Assembly (NCBI GenBank): GCA_000403335.2
Contig: KE159630.1
Coordinates: 425,714-489,713 of the forward strand
Direction: 5' to 3'
Length of the DNA stretch: 64,000 nt
DNA from: Lachnospiraceae bacterium MD335
GTDB taxonomy: Bacteria > Bacillota > Clostridia > Lachnospirales > Lachnospiraceae
The notes under the pieces are model-generated. The model was not told the origin of the DNA. It worked only from the letters and a program-made list of their open reading frames with translations, and made no database searches. Below, piece by piece: positions 43,091 through 51,537 of this stretch. Every line of letters begins with the position of its first letter. Position 1 is the first letter of the stretch. The translations under genes were made by a program, and so were the position numbers.

Positions 43091-43883
43091 AAAGAGAATT
43101 ATGCAGAAGCGGACGACGTTTTTGCAGAAAGCGGCATATATTTTGAGACCGTTTGTGGTTTATATGGTGGTTAAGACGGCGGCGATGCTGACGCTTGCGA
43201 TACTGCTGCCCTCGCTGCCAATTGCGGGGATTTCCGTGTGGGTGGAGGAGCATTCGCAGATGCTGAGTGCGGCGGTCAATGCCGCGGCAAGTTTAGTGGG
43301 TGTCAGCTTTTTGCTGCGCGATTTTTTGAAAGAAGCGTCGGTTTCGGGAGAGGTTGATATTGACGCGGGCGTGTTAAAGCAGCTTTTGGACTTTTTTAAG
43401 AACAGTTTTTTGGGGCTAAAGTCGTTTGGCTTTTGTGTGTTGTGTGCAGTGTTTGGCGTAGTGTCGGCGTTTGGGCTGAATGCTTTGATTGGCGAAGCGT
43501 CGGATTTTCTGACACGCGTGTCACAAACGCAGGGGACGCTCGGCTCGCAGAAGTATGAGGCGGTGAAGCAGATTCAGTATTCGGTACCGCTTTTGGGCGG
43601 ACTGGTTTTGTATGGGGTGATTTCGCCGCTGGTGGAGGAGATTGTGTTTCGCGGGGTTTTGTTTAACCGCATGAAAAAGTTTTACAGCGTTGGCAGGGCG
43701 GTGGTTTGCTCGGCGCTTTTGTTTGGTGCGTTTCATGGGAATCTGCCGCAGTTTGTTTACGGGACGTGTATGGGGGTGCTGATTGCGCTTTGTTATGAGT
43801 GGACAGGGTGCTTTTATGCGCCGCTTCTGTTTCACGCGGCGGCGAATGTGGCGGTGTTTTTGGCGGCGGGGGTTGCCGGATAA
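43083..43883 (+). CDS. CPBP-family intramembrane metalloprotease
   Basis: 266-residue membrane protein with about seven hydrophobic segments. The CPBP/Abi signatures are present: EEIVFRGVLFNRM (glutamate pair plus Arg) near residue 186, GAFHGNLPQFVYG with the conserved histidine near residue 219, and FHAAANVAVF as the last box with His/Asn. These proteases cleave within membranes and often mature or inactivate small peptides. Overlaps the HAD gene start-to-stop. No terminator is visible before the next cassette's promoter. Confidence 0.9.
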   Translation: MNKKRIMQKRTTFLQKAAYILRPFVVYMVVKTAAMLTLAILLPSLPIAGISVWVEEHSQMLSAAVNAAASLVGVSFLLRDFLKEASVSGEVDIDAGVLKQLLDFFKNSFLGLKSFGFCVLCAVFGVVSAFGLNALIGEASDFLTRVSQTQGTLGSQKYEAVKQIQYSVPLLGGLVLYGVISPLVEEIVFRGVLFNRMKKFYSVGRAVVCSALLFGAFHGNLPQFVYGTCMGVLIALCYEWTGCFYAPLLFHAAANVAVFLAAGVAG

Positions 43884-43890
43884 AAAAGTA

Positions 43891-43919
43891 TTGATATATT
43901 ATACAAAAAAAAGTATACT
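43891..43919 (+). promoter_or_regulatory. Promoter of the ATPase-nuclease cassette
   Basis: TTGATA (43891-43896) and TATACT (43914-43919), 17-base spacer, immediately after the CPBP gene and 60 bases before the ATPase ATG. Confidence 0.8.
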
Positions 43920-43979
43920 ATAAATTGCTTAAAGAAGCGCAGTATTCGATAGAAACAGCATATAGTGAGGAAATTATAA

Positions 43980-45263
43980 ATGAGATTGAGGATTCAAAAT
44001 TTTGCGAAAGTAAAAGAGGCGGATATTATACTTGACGGTATAACAATTATAGCAGGAAAAAACGATACCGGAAAAAGTACAATCGGGAAAGTTTTGGATT
44101 CTATGTACAATTCTGTAAACAATCTTGGAGCCAAGATGAAAAATGCCAAAAAATTGCGATTACAGAATACTGTATCGCAATTAATGAATTATACCGAATT
44201 TTCTGTGCATATATCGTTTGCAATGATTACAGAGGTTGTGGAGAGAGTTTTAGAAGCAAAAGATACGGATAGCGAGAAACGAGTTCTTGAAGTATTTTTA
44301 GATAGTATACCGAATAAACAGCCAGGGATAGAACGCAATATGCTTATAAAGGAGCTGTTTGATAAAATAGCGGAAATAAAGGCGATTCCTGATGAAGTAT
44401 TCACAAAAGTTATAATATCGAATTATTTTAATGAAATATTTAACGGAAATATTAATAATACCGAACATTCTGACACAGTTGCAGAAATAGAAATCGAAAT
44501 AAAAGCAGGAAAAAATAGTATTCAGTTTCAGAATGATACTTGCGTTGATTTTCACTTTGAATATAATCCGGTAAGCTCATCATTTTATTTGGACAATCCA
44601 ATGTTAATAGATAAACTGAATGATACTGATGTCATAAGAATTTCCGGCAAATACCCCTCGGAACAGGAGTATCATTTGTTTAACAGTCTTATGGGTATAG
44701 AGATTTCGATGGAAGAGCGGGCAATTAATGAAATCATAAACCAGGAAAGGCTTGATGAAGTATTTGGCTTATTAGATCGCGTTATACCAGGTGAAATAAC
44801 ATATAATCAGAAATATGAGTACAAAACGCAAAAAGGAAAGAAGGGAATTGATATTCGCTCAATGTCCACAGGTCTGAAGTCATTTGCGATAATAAAACGG
44901 CTCATTATGAATGGAAGCTTAAACGCTAAAGATGCCATCGTGCTGGATGAACCGGAGATCCACCTTCATCCGGAATGGCAGATGGTCTATGCAGAACTTA
45001 TTGTTGCTTTGCAGGAAAAGTTTGACCTTAATTTTATTATCAATACCCATAGTTCACATTTCTTAGAGACGTTGGACTTTTATGCTGAAAAATATGGGAG
45101 AAAAGGGATCTGCCATTATTATCTGTCGAAGGAATCAGAAGGTGTGTGCGGTTTTGAAGAAGTCACGGATACTCCGGAGAAGATATACAAACAGTTAGTT
45201 GATCCAAGTCTGCTGCTGGCAAAAGAAAAAGAGATGTGGGAAGAAGAACATGAACCAATATGA
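43980..45263 (+). CDS. ABC/OLD-like ATPase of a two-gene candidate defence cassette
   Basis: 427-residue ATPase of the ABC-type AAA group found in OLD-, Septu- and PARIS-like immune proteins. Walker A GKNDTGKS at residues 26-33, a long helical insertion (~50-270) without recognisable motifs, signature-like SMSTGLKS at 294-301, Walker B VLDEPE at 321-326 followed by IHLHP, and an H-loop NTHSSH with His357. No TOPRIM nuclease domain follows. It has its own promoter and GTGAGGA site and is strikingly AT-rich compared with the addAB cluster before it. It overlaps the next gene by 14 bases, so the two products almost certainly work together. Assignment to a named system is not possible. Confidence 0.87.
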   Translation: MRLRIQNFAKVKEADIILDGITIIAGKNDTGKSTIGKVLDSMYNSVNNLGAKMKNAKKLRLQNTVSQLMNYTEFSVHISFAMITEVVERVLEAKDTDSEKRVLEVFLDSIPNKQPGIERNMLIKELFDKIAEIKAIPDEVFTKVIISNYFNEIFNGNINNTEHSDTVAEIEIEIKAGKNSIQFQNDTCVDFHFEYNPVSSSFYLDNPMLIDKLNDTDVIRISGKYPSEQEYHLFNSLMGIEISMEERAINEIINQERLDEVFGLLDRVIPGEITYNQKYEYKTQKGKKGIDIRSMSTGLKSFAIIKRLIMNGSLNAKDAIVLDEPEIHLHPEWQMVYAELIVALQEKFDLNFIINTHSSHFLETLDFYAEKYGRKGICHYYLSKESEGVCGFEEVTDTPEKIYKQLVDPSLLLAKEKEMWEEEHEPI

Positions 45264-45891
45264 TGATTTTAAGGCAATAATAGATGCGTACCTTAATCAA
45301 AACGGAAAATCGGCAGAATACAAATCCAACCTTCATGAAACATCTTTTAGTGATGCAGAATCAGTATATCTGTATGAGAGTAGTCAAATAGATCTTGAAG
45401 TAATTAATATGGATAGCATCGCGCAGGGACCGTATAGAAAGATACGGTTTCCTGAATCCGATAAAAAGGAAGATTCTATTTCAACAAATGATGCATTTAT
45501 TATCTGTAATGATAATATGTGGTATTTCATTGAGTTTAAGAATCAGAAACTAAATAAGACGAAGGACAGCGTGTCAAAGAAGGCGTACTGCAATTGGTAT
45601 ATGTTGCTGGATATTATTTATGAAATGGAACGCAAACAGCGCTTGGAAACATTTTGGTATGCGAATCCGATTGAATTTGCAAGAGAACATGTCAACTTCA
45701 TTTTAGTGATCAGCGAGGACAAAAATCCGATGGAAGCAAAGCGGATTCAGGACAGCATAACTGCCGGAGAACGATATGTACCTGTTTTTTTAGAGAAATT
45801 GCGGAAATACATTTATCATGATGTGTTTTTACATACTCCGGTGACGCTTGAGAGGTATTTCGTAAAAAGGATTTCGTTGTCAGATCTTTGA
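45250..45891 (+). CDS. PD-(D/E)XK-like partner of the ATPase
   Basis: 213 residues from ATG 45250, inside the end of the ATPase gene, behind GGAAGAAG. The central segment STNDAFIICNDNMWYFIEFKN has the nuclease pattern Asp81...Glu95-x-Lys97 on two predicted strands, followed by a helix (KKAYCNWYMLLDIIYEM). The N-terminal ~70 residues are acidic and polar; the C-terminal ~70 are helical. No HNH, TOPRIM or toxin family is recognised. A nuclease effector gated by the ATPase is the simplest model; catalysis is inferred from motif shape. It ends at a terminator that closes the cassette. Confidence 0.75.
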   Translation: MNQYDDFKAIIDAYLNQNGKSAEYKSNLHETSFSDAESVYLYESSQIDLEVINMDSIAQGPYRKIRFPESDKKEDSISTNDAFIICNDNMWYFIEFKNQKLNKTKDSVSKKAYCNWYMLLDIIYEMERKQRLETFWYANPIEFAREHVNFILVISEDKNPMEAKRIQDSITAGERYVPVFLEKLRKYIYHDVFLHTPVTLERYFVKRISLSDL

Positions 45892-45957
45892 TATAGTTTT
45901 AACAAACGAGGATAAATATAAAGAATTATCGATGAATATTGTGTTAATCTGATACGG

Positions 45958-45988
45958 CGACAGTTAAGAAAGACTGTCGTCTGTTTTT
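45958..45988 (+). terminator. Terminator of the ATPase-nuclease cassette
   Basis: 7-bp stem CGACAGT (45958-45964) against ACTGTCG (45973-45979), then TCTGTTTTT. Confidence 0.8.
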
Positions 45989-46171
45989 ATGCATACAGCC
46001 ACCTAAGCGAAATTTGTCAGCAGAGCTGATAAATCTTCTCTAGTCGATTTGTCGGTGCATGATTTGGGATTAAGAGTCCAATGCAAAAGAAAGCAGGGGG
46101 CGCTATAATTTTGTTGTATCAAGAAAATGCGGGATTTGTATGGAATGCAAAAATGTGATAAGGAGGAGCAT

Positions 46172-47116
46172 ATGGGAACAAAGGATGTAAGTGCACGGGA
46201 GTTTATAGCGGACAATAGGCGGTTTGCGGATGTGATAAATTTTTATCTGTATGCAGGCAGGCGGGTGATTGTGCCTTGGGACCTTGCGGAGCAGGATACG
46301 GCGGAGGCGCTGACGATTTTTGGAATTCGGGATAAGGATGTGGGGATTCAGAAGTGGCGTGATGTTTTGAAACGTGTTATAATTAAGACAGCGAAGGGGT
46401 GTATTTATGCGATTGTGGGGATTGAGAACCAAACGCAGGTACACTATGCCATGACGGTGAAAACTATGCTTTACGATGCCATAAATTACGGAAATCAAGT
46501 GAATGAGGCGGCGAAGCTGCATCGTGAGCAGGGGGACTTTTCAGACGGCGCGGAATTTCTGTCGGAAATTAAGGCAGGGGATAAGCTGACGCCTGTGGTG
46601 ACAGTGACACTATACTGGGGGGATGATGCGTGGGATGCGCCAAGAAGCCTTCATGAGATGTTGAATACGCAGGACAGGGTTATTTTGCGTCATGTGCCAA
46701 ATTACAGGCTGAAGCTGATTGCGCCGATAGAAATCGAGGATTTTTCATTGTTTGAGACGTCGGTCGGGGAAGTGTTGGAAATGATTAAGGCGGCGAAGGA
46801 CAATGAGGCGATGAACCGTCTGCTTCGGACGAATAAGGCGTATGAAGGGCTTGAGAATGAGGCAGTGCGTGTGATTAGTCTGTTTACGGGGATTACCGTG
46901 GAAGTGAACGAAAAGGAGGGAAAGACGAATATGTGCAAGGCTTGGGAAGAGCAGGAGTTGAAAGGGATAGAAAAAGGAAGAAAAGAAGGGATAGAGAAAG
47001 GAAGGATAGAATCGATAGCGCGTGTTTTGCAGACGGGAACGGAAGAGGATGCGGTGCGGTTCTTGGAGGCGACGCAGGAGGAACTTGAGAAGGCGCGGGA
47101 ATTGATGAAGGGGTGA
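46172..47116 (+). CDS. Rpn-type PD-(D/E)XK nuclease / putative transposase
   Basis: 314 residues from ATG 46172 behind a perfect AAGGAGGAG. Family features: N-terminal ARE-FIADNRRFADVINFYLY, the modified nuclease core YAIVGIENQTQVHYAMTVK (ExQ in place of ExK), helical YDAINYGNQV, and a C-terminal tail with the repeated EKGRKEGIEKGR motif, typical of clostridial members. Relatives in Escherichia coli (Rpn) promote recombination in a RecA-independent way. No inverted repeats bound it here, so it is not an obvious IS. It lies just after the ATPase-nuclease cassette. Confidence 0.85.
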   Translation: MGTKDVSAREFIADNRRFADVINFYLYAGRRVIVPWDLAEQDTAEALTIFGIRDKDVGIQKWRDVLKRVIIKTAKGCIYAIVGIENQTQVHYAMTVKTMLYDAINYGNQVNEAAKLHREQGDFSDGAEFLSEIKAGDKLTPVVTVTLYWGDDAWDAPRSLHEMLNTQDRVILRHVPNYRLKLIAPIEIEDFSLFETSVGEVLEMIKAAKDNEAMNRLLRTNKAYEGLENEAVRVISLFTGITVEVNEKEGKTNMCKAWEEQELKGIEKGRKEGIEKGRIESIARVLQTGTEEDAVRFLEATQEELEKARELMKG

Positions 47117-47391
47117 ATGGAATATTAGTTTGTTAAAATATGTTGGAAAGTGATTTTGAAGCAAAAAAGGTGTGCTATATGGGATTTGAGAACGGATGTT
47201 CCGTATTATAGGACTGCATATAAATTTGAAATACAGAAGTTTAGATTGAAACAAATTTAGAAATTGGAAATGCTGGAATTTGTTGGTTACATAAGTGGTT
47301 TACGTATTGTATATGCCTCCAAAAATACCTTAAAATGTCCTAAAAAATACATGCAAAATACATGAAATGTGCATAAAAATGCGTAAAAAGA
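47117..47391. other. Intergenic region before the pilus promoter
   Basis: AT-rich, no gene supported. Near its end a cluster of ATACATG/CATGAAATG/GTGCAT words (47346-47376) forms imperfect repeats upstream of the pilus promoter that could be regulator sites. Confidence 0.4.
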
Positions 47392-47420
47392 TTGTAGTTT
47401 TGTGTGGCTTGATTTATAAT
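47392..47420 (+). promoter_or_regulatory. Promoter of the pilus operon
   Basis: TTGTAG (47392-47397) and perfect TATAAT (47415-47420), 17-base spacer, nearly 180 bases upstream of the major pilin. Confidence 0.75.
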
Positions 47421-47603
47421 GTATTTGTATAGTGCCGCGGTTGTACCGCTTTTGCATACATGGATTTCACGTGTTTGCTTAGGAAGACGCCTTTCGGGGC
47501 GGCGTATACGGGTGGCAGTGAGGACATTATGTATACATATTTGGTACGGCGACAGTGCGGACAAATCATAAAAACTTAAAATGAAAAAGGAGAAGTGAGT
47601 CCA
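47421..47603 (+). promoter_or_regulatory. Long structured leader of the pilin mRNA
   Basis: About 180 untranslated bases, GC-richer than the flanks. Hairpins visible: GCGGT-TGT-ACCGC followed by TTTT (47438-47454), and CGCC...GGCG around the TTTCGG loop (47491-47506). Paired GTATAC words lie on either side of GGGTGGCAGTGAGG. It does not match the c-di-GMP-I core. A regulatory RNA is possible but unproven. Confidence 0.4.
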
Positions 47604-48035
47604 ATGAACAATTTAAAGGAAAAGAAACTCAATAACAAAGGTTTCTCCCTTGTGGAGTTAATCATCGTTATTGCAATTATGGCAGTGCTGATTGGTGTTC
47701 TTGCACCTCAGTATTTGAAGTATGTTGAGAGATCGAGAGAGTCGGCTGACCTTGACAGCATTAATACTATGATTCATGCACTTGAAATTTATAATGCGGA
47801 TCCTGCTACAACAACATTTGCTACAGGTGAAATTAAGGCGCCAACAGCACCTGGAGGTGAAGTAACAGCACCAACTGAAATTGTAAATGCATTGAAAGAT
47901 GCAGGAATGAATACATTACCTAAAATGAGAAGCAAAGAGTATGGTGCTACATGGGTGATTACAGTTGCTAGTGATGGATGGAAAGTATCAACTGATTCTG
48001 CTAATAATAAGCTAGCAGCGGCATTAGGACGTTAG
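47604..48035 (+). CDS. Type IV pilin, probable major subunit
   Basis: 143-residue prepilin. Leader of 13 residues ending NNKG, then the mature N terminus FSLVELIIVIAIMAVLIGVL with Glu at position 5, the class III signal that the prepilin peptidase cuts and methylates. A short globular domain of about 100 residues is rich in Thr, Ala and Pro and has no disulfide. ATG 47604 is 11 bases after AAAGGAG; GTG 47595 is a weaker alternative. First gene of the operon, with the strongest ribosome binding site, as expected for the major subunit. Confidence 0.93.
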   Translation: MNNLKEKKLNNKGFSLVELIIVIAIMAVLIGVLAPQYLKYVERSRESADLDSINTMIHALEIYNADPATTTFATGEIKAPTAPGGEVTAPTEIVNALKDAGMNTLPKMRSKEYGATWVITVASDGWKVSTDSANNKLAAALGR

Positions 48036-48095
48036 TAACATACTTATACGATGTTTTGTTAGATTAGTCCAAATTGACTTAGAAAGGATCTTCCC

Positions 48096-48866
48096 ATGCT
48101 CCCAACTATACTTTTCTCAATCATCCTATTCCTATACGGAATCACAATCGGCAGTTTCCTCAACGTATGCATCTGCCGGTTACCGAAAAAAGAAAATATA
48201 GTCACAACAAGAAGCCACTGCACAAGCTGCGGTTACCAGCTGAAATGGTATGACCTTATACCCCTGTTCAGCTGGGTGGCTTTGGGAGGAAGGTGTCGTA
48301 AATGTAAGGCGCGGATTTCCGTTCAGTACCCGGTTATCGAGGCGCTGAACGGTATCCTGTGGCTTACCATATTTTTCGTCTGTGGCGTCAGCATTGAAAC
48401 GGCGCTCTATTGTATTATGGCAAGTGCGCTTCTTGCACTTTCCGTTATCGACTTTCGGACATACGAAATCCCGTTTGGGTTTAACTTGATGATTGCAGCG
48501 CTCGGGCTGATACGTGTACTGACAGATTTACCGAACTGGACAGCATATGTTATCGGCTTTTTTGCAGTCAGTGCGCCTTTGTATCTGCTCTATTTTGTGA
48601 CAAAGGGACGAGGTATCGGCGGCGGTGATATTAAGCTGATGGCGGCGGCAGGACTGCTTTTGGGGTGGAAGCTTGCGATTTTGGCATTTTTGATTGGATG
48701 TGTTTTGGGATCGGTTATCCATGTAATCCGCATGCGCGTTGCGGATGCAAAGGGTTCCAAGGCGGAGCACGTGCTTGCAATGGGACCGTATCTTTCTGCG
48801 GGAATTTTTATCGCGGCGCTTTGGGGCGATCGGATTGTAACATGGTATCTTGGATTTTATGCATAA
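48096..48866 (+). CDS. pilD: Prepilin peptidase (PilD type)
   Basis: 256-residue membrane aspartyl protease that removes the prepilin leaders and N-methylates the new terminus. Zinc-binding cysteine pairs CTSCGYQ and CRKCKAR in the cytoplasmic methyltransferase loop (residues ~44-75), about eight membrane spans. The two catalytic aspartates are in SVIDFRTYEIP and in GIGGGDIKLMAAAGLLLGW (the GxGGxDxK-type motif). Located directly after its substrate, the major pilin. Confidence 0.95.
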   Translation: MLPTILFSIILFLYGITIGSFLNVCICRLPKKENIVTTRSHCTSCGYQLKWYDLIPLFSWVALGGRCRKCKARISVQYPVIEALNGILWLTIFFVCGVSIETALYCIMASALLALSVIDFRTYEIPFGFNLMIAALGLIRVLTDLPNWTAYVIGFFAVSAPLYLLYFVTKGRGIGGGDIKLMAAAGLLLGWKLAILAFLIGCVLGSVIHVIRMRVADAKGSKAEHVLAMGPYLSAGIFIAALWGDRIVTWYLGFYA

Positions 48867-49001
48867 ATGACGTATCGGCGATATGATTTAAAAAGGACCA
48901 AACAGAGCGCTTATTTCTTATGCTCCTGCCTGTAAAACGGCAATAGCCAATGCAGAAGTATAGGAAATCAGCGCGAAAGCAGCAAATGGAGGGAAAGACA
49001 A

Positions 49002-50576
49002 ATGGCAAAAGTGTTGAGCATAGAAGTTGGTTTTTCAACGACAAAGATCGTTGAGATGGACTATCAGAAAAAGAAGCCGAAGGTTTACCGGTGTGTGGAT
49101 ACTAAGACACCGGAGGGGGCAGTGCGGGACGGTTATTTGGATCCCGTTAAAATGGAAGCATTGAAGGAACAGATTCGCGATGCGTTAAAAGAAAAAAAGA
49201 TTCGGACAAAACGTGTGCTTTTTACCGTTTTTTCGACAAAAATTATCAGCCGTGAGATTACGATTTCAGCGGTAAAGGAGCATCAGATTGGTGCGTTTAT
49301 CGAGTCAAATATCAATGAGTATTTTCCGATTGAACTGACTGATTACAAAATTGCCCATTTTGTGATACAGACTTACCGTGACGGTGACAATGCCGGAAAA
49401 CACAGGGTTATGGTTATGGCGGCGGAAAAGTCGCTGATACAGGGATATGAACAGCTGGCACAAATGCTTGGGCTTTACATTGCGGATATCGATTATATCG
49501 GAAATTCCGTGATACAGGCGACGAAGCTCAACGCAGGTTCGGATTCGATAATGACGGTAAAAATCGAGGAGGAGAATGCGCTTGTCACCATTTTGCAGCA
49601 GGGCATGATGATGATGCAGCGAACCGTGAATTATCAGGTGGGGCATATGGATGACGACGTGCTCCCCACGCGTGAGGAGATTATTGATATATTGACCAGT
49701 ACGGTCACCCGATTGATTGATTTTTATGCGGCAAACAATGAGGAAAACCGGATTGCACAGATTTACATTATCGGCGACGGCTCGCGTGAGTGGTCGATTA
49801 CGGATGTGATGACGGAGCAGACGGGTATTCCAAGCCGTTTTCTTGAGAATGTGCGTGCGACGACTATTACAAAGCGTGCGGACAATAATATGATAAACGT
49901 ATATGCGGCGGCGATTGGCGCGGGTGTTTCCAGCGTGGGCTTTGACGCGGAGAAGGAGAAGGAACGGCATGAGACGAATTATGTTTCGGCATGTGTGCTG
50001 GTTATTCTCTTGTTTATCGTGCTGATAGGGGCGATGCTTTCGATGGCGCTTGTTCCATATAATACGGCGCTTACGGAGCAGTATTCCCTTCAGCGGCAAA
50101 AAGAGCAGCTTGAGCCGGCGCGCCTGGTGCATGACCAGTATTTGGGATTGAAAGACTTTATCGATCAGGTTCGTTATGGAAATAAGCTGACAGAGCATTT
50201 CAATGACGGGATTATTTCGTTCTTTGAGGAGCTTGAGATAAATCTGCCTACGGACGTGGAGCTGACAGACTTTTCTTCGGACGATGAGCAGTGCGTGATG
50301 ACAATCCGTGTGGGGGATAAAGAGACGGCGGCAGGCATTATTAAGATGCTGCGTGAGTTTGAGTCGCTTGAAAGCGTGACGGTTGAGAGCCTGATTGAGG
50401 AGGTTACAGAGGATACGCTTGAGGGCATCATGGTGCAGACTGCACAGGGCAATGAAGTGAAAACGGTCAATTTTACGGTGACGTGTACATACAGGACTGA
50501 GGTTTTGACACCGCCTGTACCTGCTATGCAGCCTTCTGCAGCAGAAGGCGCTGCGGACGCGGCAACGACGGAATAG
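49002..50576 (+). CDS. PilM-PilN fusion, pilus assembly platform
   Basis: 524 residues. Residues 1-~310 are an actin-like PilM ATPase: VLSIEVGFSTTKIVEMD as phosphate 1, GDGSREWSI near residue 258 and the AAAIGAG end. A single membrane span (328-351), a short coiled coil (~355-390) and a ferredoxin-like periplasmic domain (~400-500) follow, which is the PilN layout. In most bacteria PilM and PilN are separate proteins joined through PilN's cytoplasmic N terminus; here they are one chain. GGAGGG lies before ATG 49002. PilO-like protein follows 13 bases later. Confidence 0.85.
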   Translation: MAKVLSIEVGFSTTKIVEMDYQKKKPKVYRCVDTKTPEGAVRDGYLDPVKMEALKEQIRDALKEKKIRTKRVLFTVFSTKIISREITISAVKEHQIGAFIESNINEYFPIELTDYKIAHFVIQTYRDGDNAGKHRVMVMAAEKSLIQGYEQLAQMLGLYIADIDYIGNSVIQATKLNAGSDSIMTVKIEEENALVTILQQGMMMMQRTVNYQVGHMDDDVLPTREEIIDILTSTVTRLIDFYAANNEENRIAQIYIIGDGSREWSITDVMTEQTGIPSRFLENVRATTITKRADNNMINVYAAAIGAGVSSVGFDAEKEKERHETNYVSACVLVILLFIVLIGAMLSMALVPYNTALTEQYSLQRQKEQLEPARLVHDQYLGLKDFIDQVRYGNKLTEHFNDGIISFFEELEINLPTDVELTDFSSDDEQCVMTIRVGDKETAAGIIKMLREFESLESVTVESLIEEVTEDTLEGIMVQTAQGNEVKTVNFTVTCTYRTEVLTPPVPAMQPSAAEGAADAATTE

Positions 50577-50589
50577 GGGGAGGACTGAC

Positions 50590-51537
50590 ATGGTTAGGGA
50601 AAAGAAAGTAAAAGAGAAAAAAATAAAAGAAAAAAAGGTAAAAGAGAAAAAAGTAAAAGTAAAGAAAGAAAAGAAGGTAAAAAAGGATAAAAAAGCAAAA
50701 GAGTCCAAACCATTAAAAAATTATTTTAATCAAAAAACGTTTTTGGGTGTGACACTTGTGGGTGTTTTGGCGCTTGTGGTCGTCTATGTGTTTGTATATT
50801 TGGACTATACACAGCGTACGGAGGAGCTTGAGAAGTCAAATAGTGACCTTCGCGCGGTAGTAAATGAGCTTGAGGAATACAATACGAATTTGGAGGCGTA
50901 CGAGGCCGAGATTGAGGAAATCAAGGCGGAAATCGAGTCTATTATGGACGAATATCCGGCAGATGCGCGTGAGGAAGATGCGCTGATGCTTGCGGTGGAG
51001 CTTGGGGAGCGCAATATCATTGACTTTGACGCGATTAACATGGAGGAGAAGGAGAGCGTTTATACGATTGAGCCGCAGCTTGTCACTGCGGCGGCGATTG
51101 AGGGGCTTGACGAGAGTCTCGTCTTTACACAAAAGCACGCTGTTTATGTAAACCAAACGACCTATACGGCATTGAAAACGGTGATTGCACAGATTTACGA
51201 GTCGGGCAACCGGATTGGGATTGACAATATTGTCTATACGAAGAACGAGGAGTATGGCGTTCTTGAGGGAAATATTGACCTTTATTTTTACAGTCTTGCG
51301 GGAACCGACAAGGAGTATGAGGCGCCCGATATTGCAGATTATCCTGCAGGAACAAGCGATCCGTTCCGCTCGGAGGAGATTGTAAGGCAGGCGGCGATGG
51401 ATATGTTAGACGAGATGATGGGTGAAGGTGAAGAAGGTATGGAAGGCGAAGAAGGCATGGAAGATGCGGACGGCGAGGATGGAGCAGAGGAAGATGCAGA
51501 CGGTGAGGACGGAGCAGAGGAAGATGCGGGAAATTAG
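50590..51537 (+). CDS. PilO-like pilus assembly protein with Lys-rich and acidic ends
   Basis: 315 residues. The first 40 are almost pure Lys/Glu/Val (repeating EKKVK) in the cytoplasm, then one membrane span (51-71), a coiled coil (~75-118) and a small alpha/beta domain (~150-245) in the PilO position. The last ~45 residues are extremely acidic, ending in two copies of DADGEDGAEE. The operon position after PilM-PilN supports the PilO role; direct similarity is weak. The acidic repeat DNA also carries the start of the next gene in another frame. Confidence 0.75.
   Translation: MVREKKVKEKKIKEKKVKEKKVKVKKEKKVKKDKKAKESKPLKNYFNQKTFLGVTLVGVLALVVVYVFVYLDYTQRTEELEKSNSDLRAVVNELEEYNTNLEAYEAEIEEIKAEIESIMDEYPADAREEDALMLAVELGERNIIDFDAINMEEKESVYTIEPQLVTAAAIEGLDESLVFTQKHAVYVNQTTYTALKTVIAQIYESGNRIGIDNIVYTKNEEYGVLEGNIDLYFYSLAGTDKEYEAPDIADYPAGTSDPFRSEEIVRQAAMDMLDEMMGEGEEGMEGEEGMEDADGEDGAEEDADGEDGAEEDAGN
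51463..51522 (+). repeat. Two tandem 30-bp units coding for an acidic decapeptide
   Basis: Units at 51463-51492 and 51493-51522, each encoding DADGEDGAEE with a few silent changes; a partial third follows. The ATG of the next gene (51524) comes directly after them. Confidence 0.85.

Noticed and set aside
43980-45891. Assignment of the ATPase-nuclease pair to Gabija, Septu or PARIS
   Set aside because: No TOPRIM in the ATPase, no UvrD-type helicase, no HNH motif in the partner; naming one would go beyond the evidence.
46172-47116. Rpn-type gene as part of an insertion sequence
   Set aside because: No terminal inverted repeats or target duplication could be found around it; left as a single gene.
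47421-47603. Cyclic di-GMP-I riboswitch in the pilin leader
   Set aside because: The conserved GGGCAAA and GACGCAAAGC blocks of that class are absent; kept only as an unclassified structured leader.
49305-50708. Long minus-strand open frame (467 codons) opposite the pilM-pilN gene
   Set aside because: Composition is Arg/His/Leu-rich shadow of the plus-strand gene; no ribosome binding site or family motif.
51422-51523. N-terminal extension of the GspI-like pilin
   Set aside because: It reads the acidic repeat of the PilO-like gene in another frame and would put 34 basic residues ahead of the prepilin leader.
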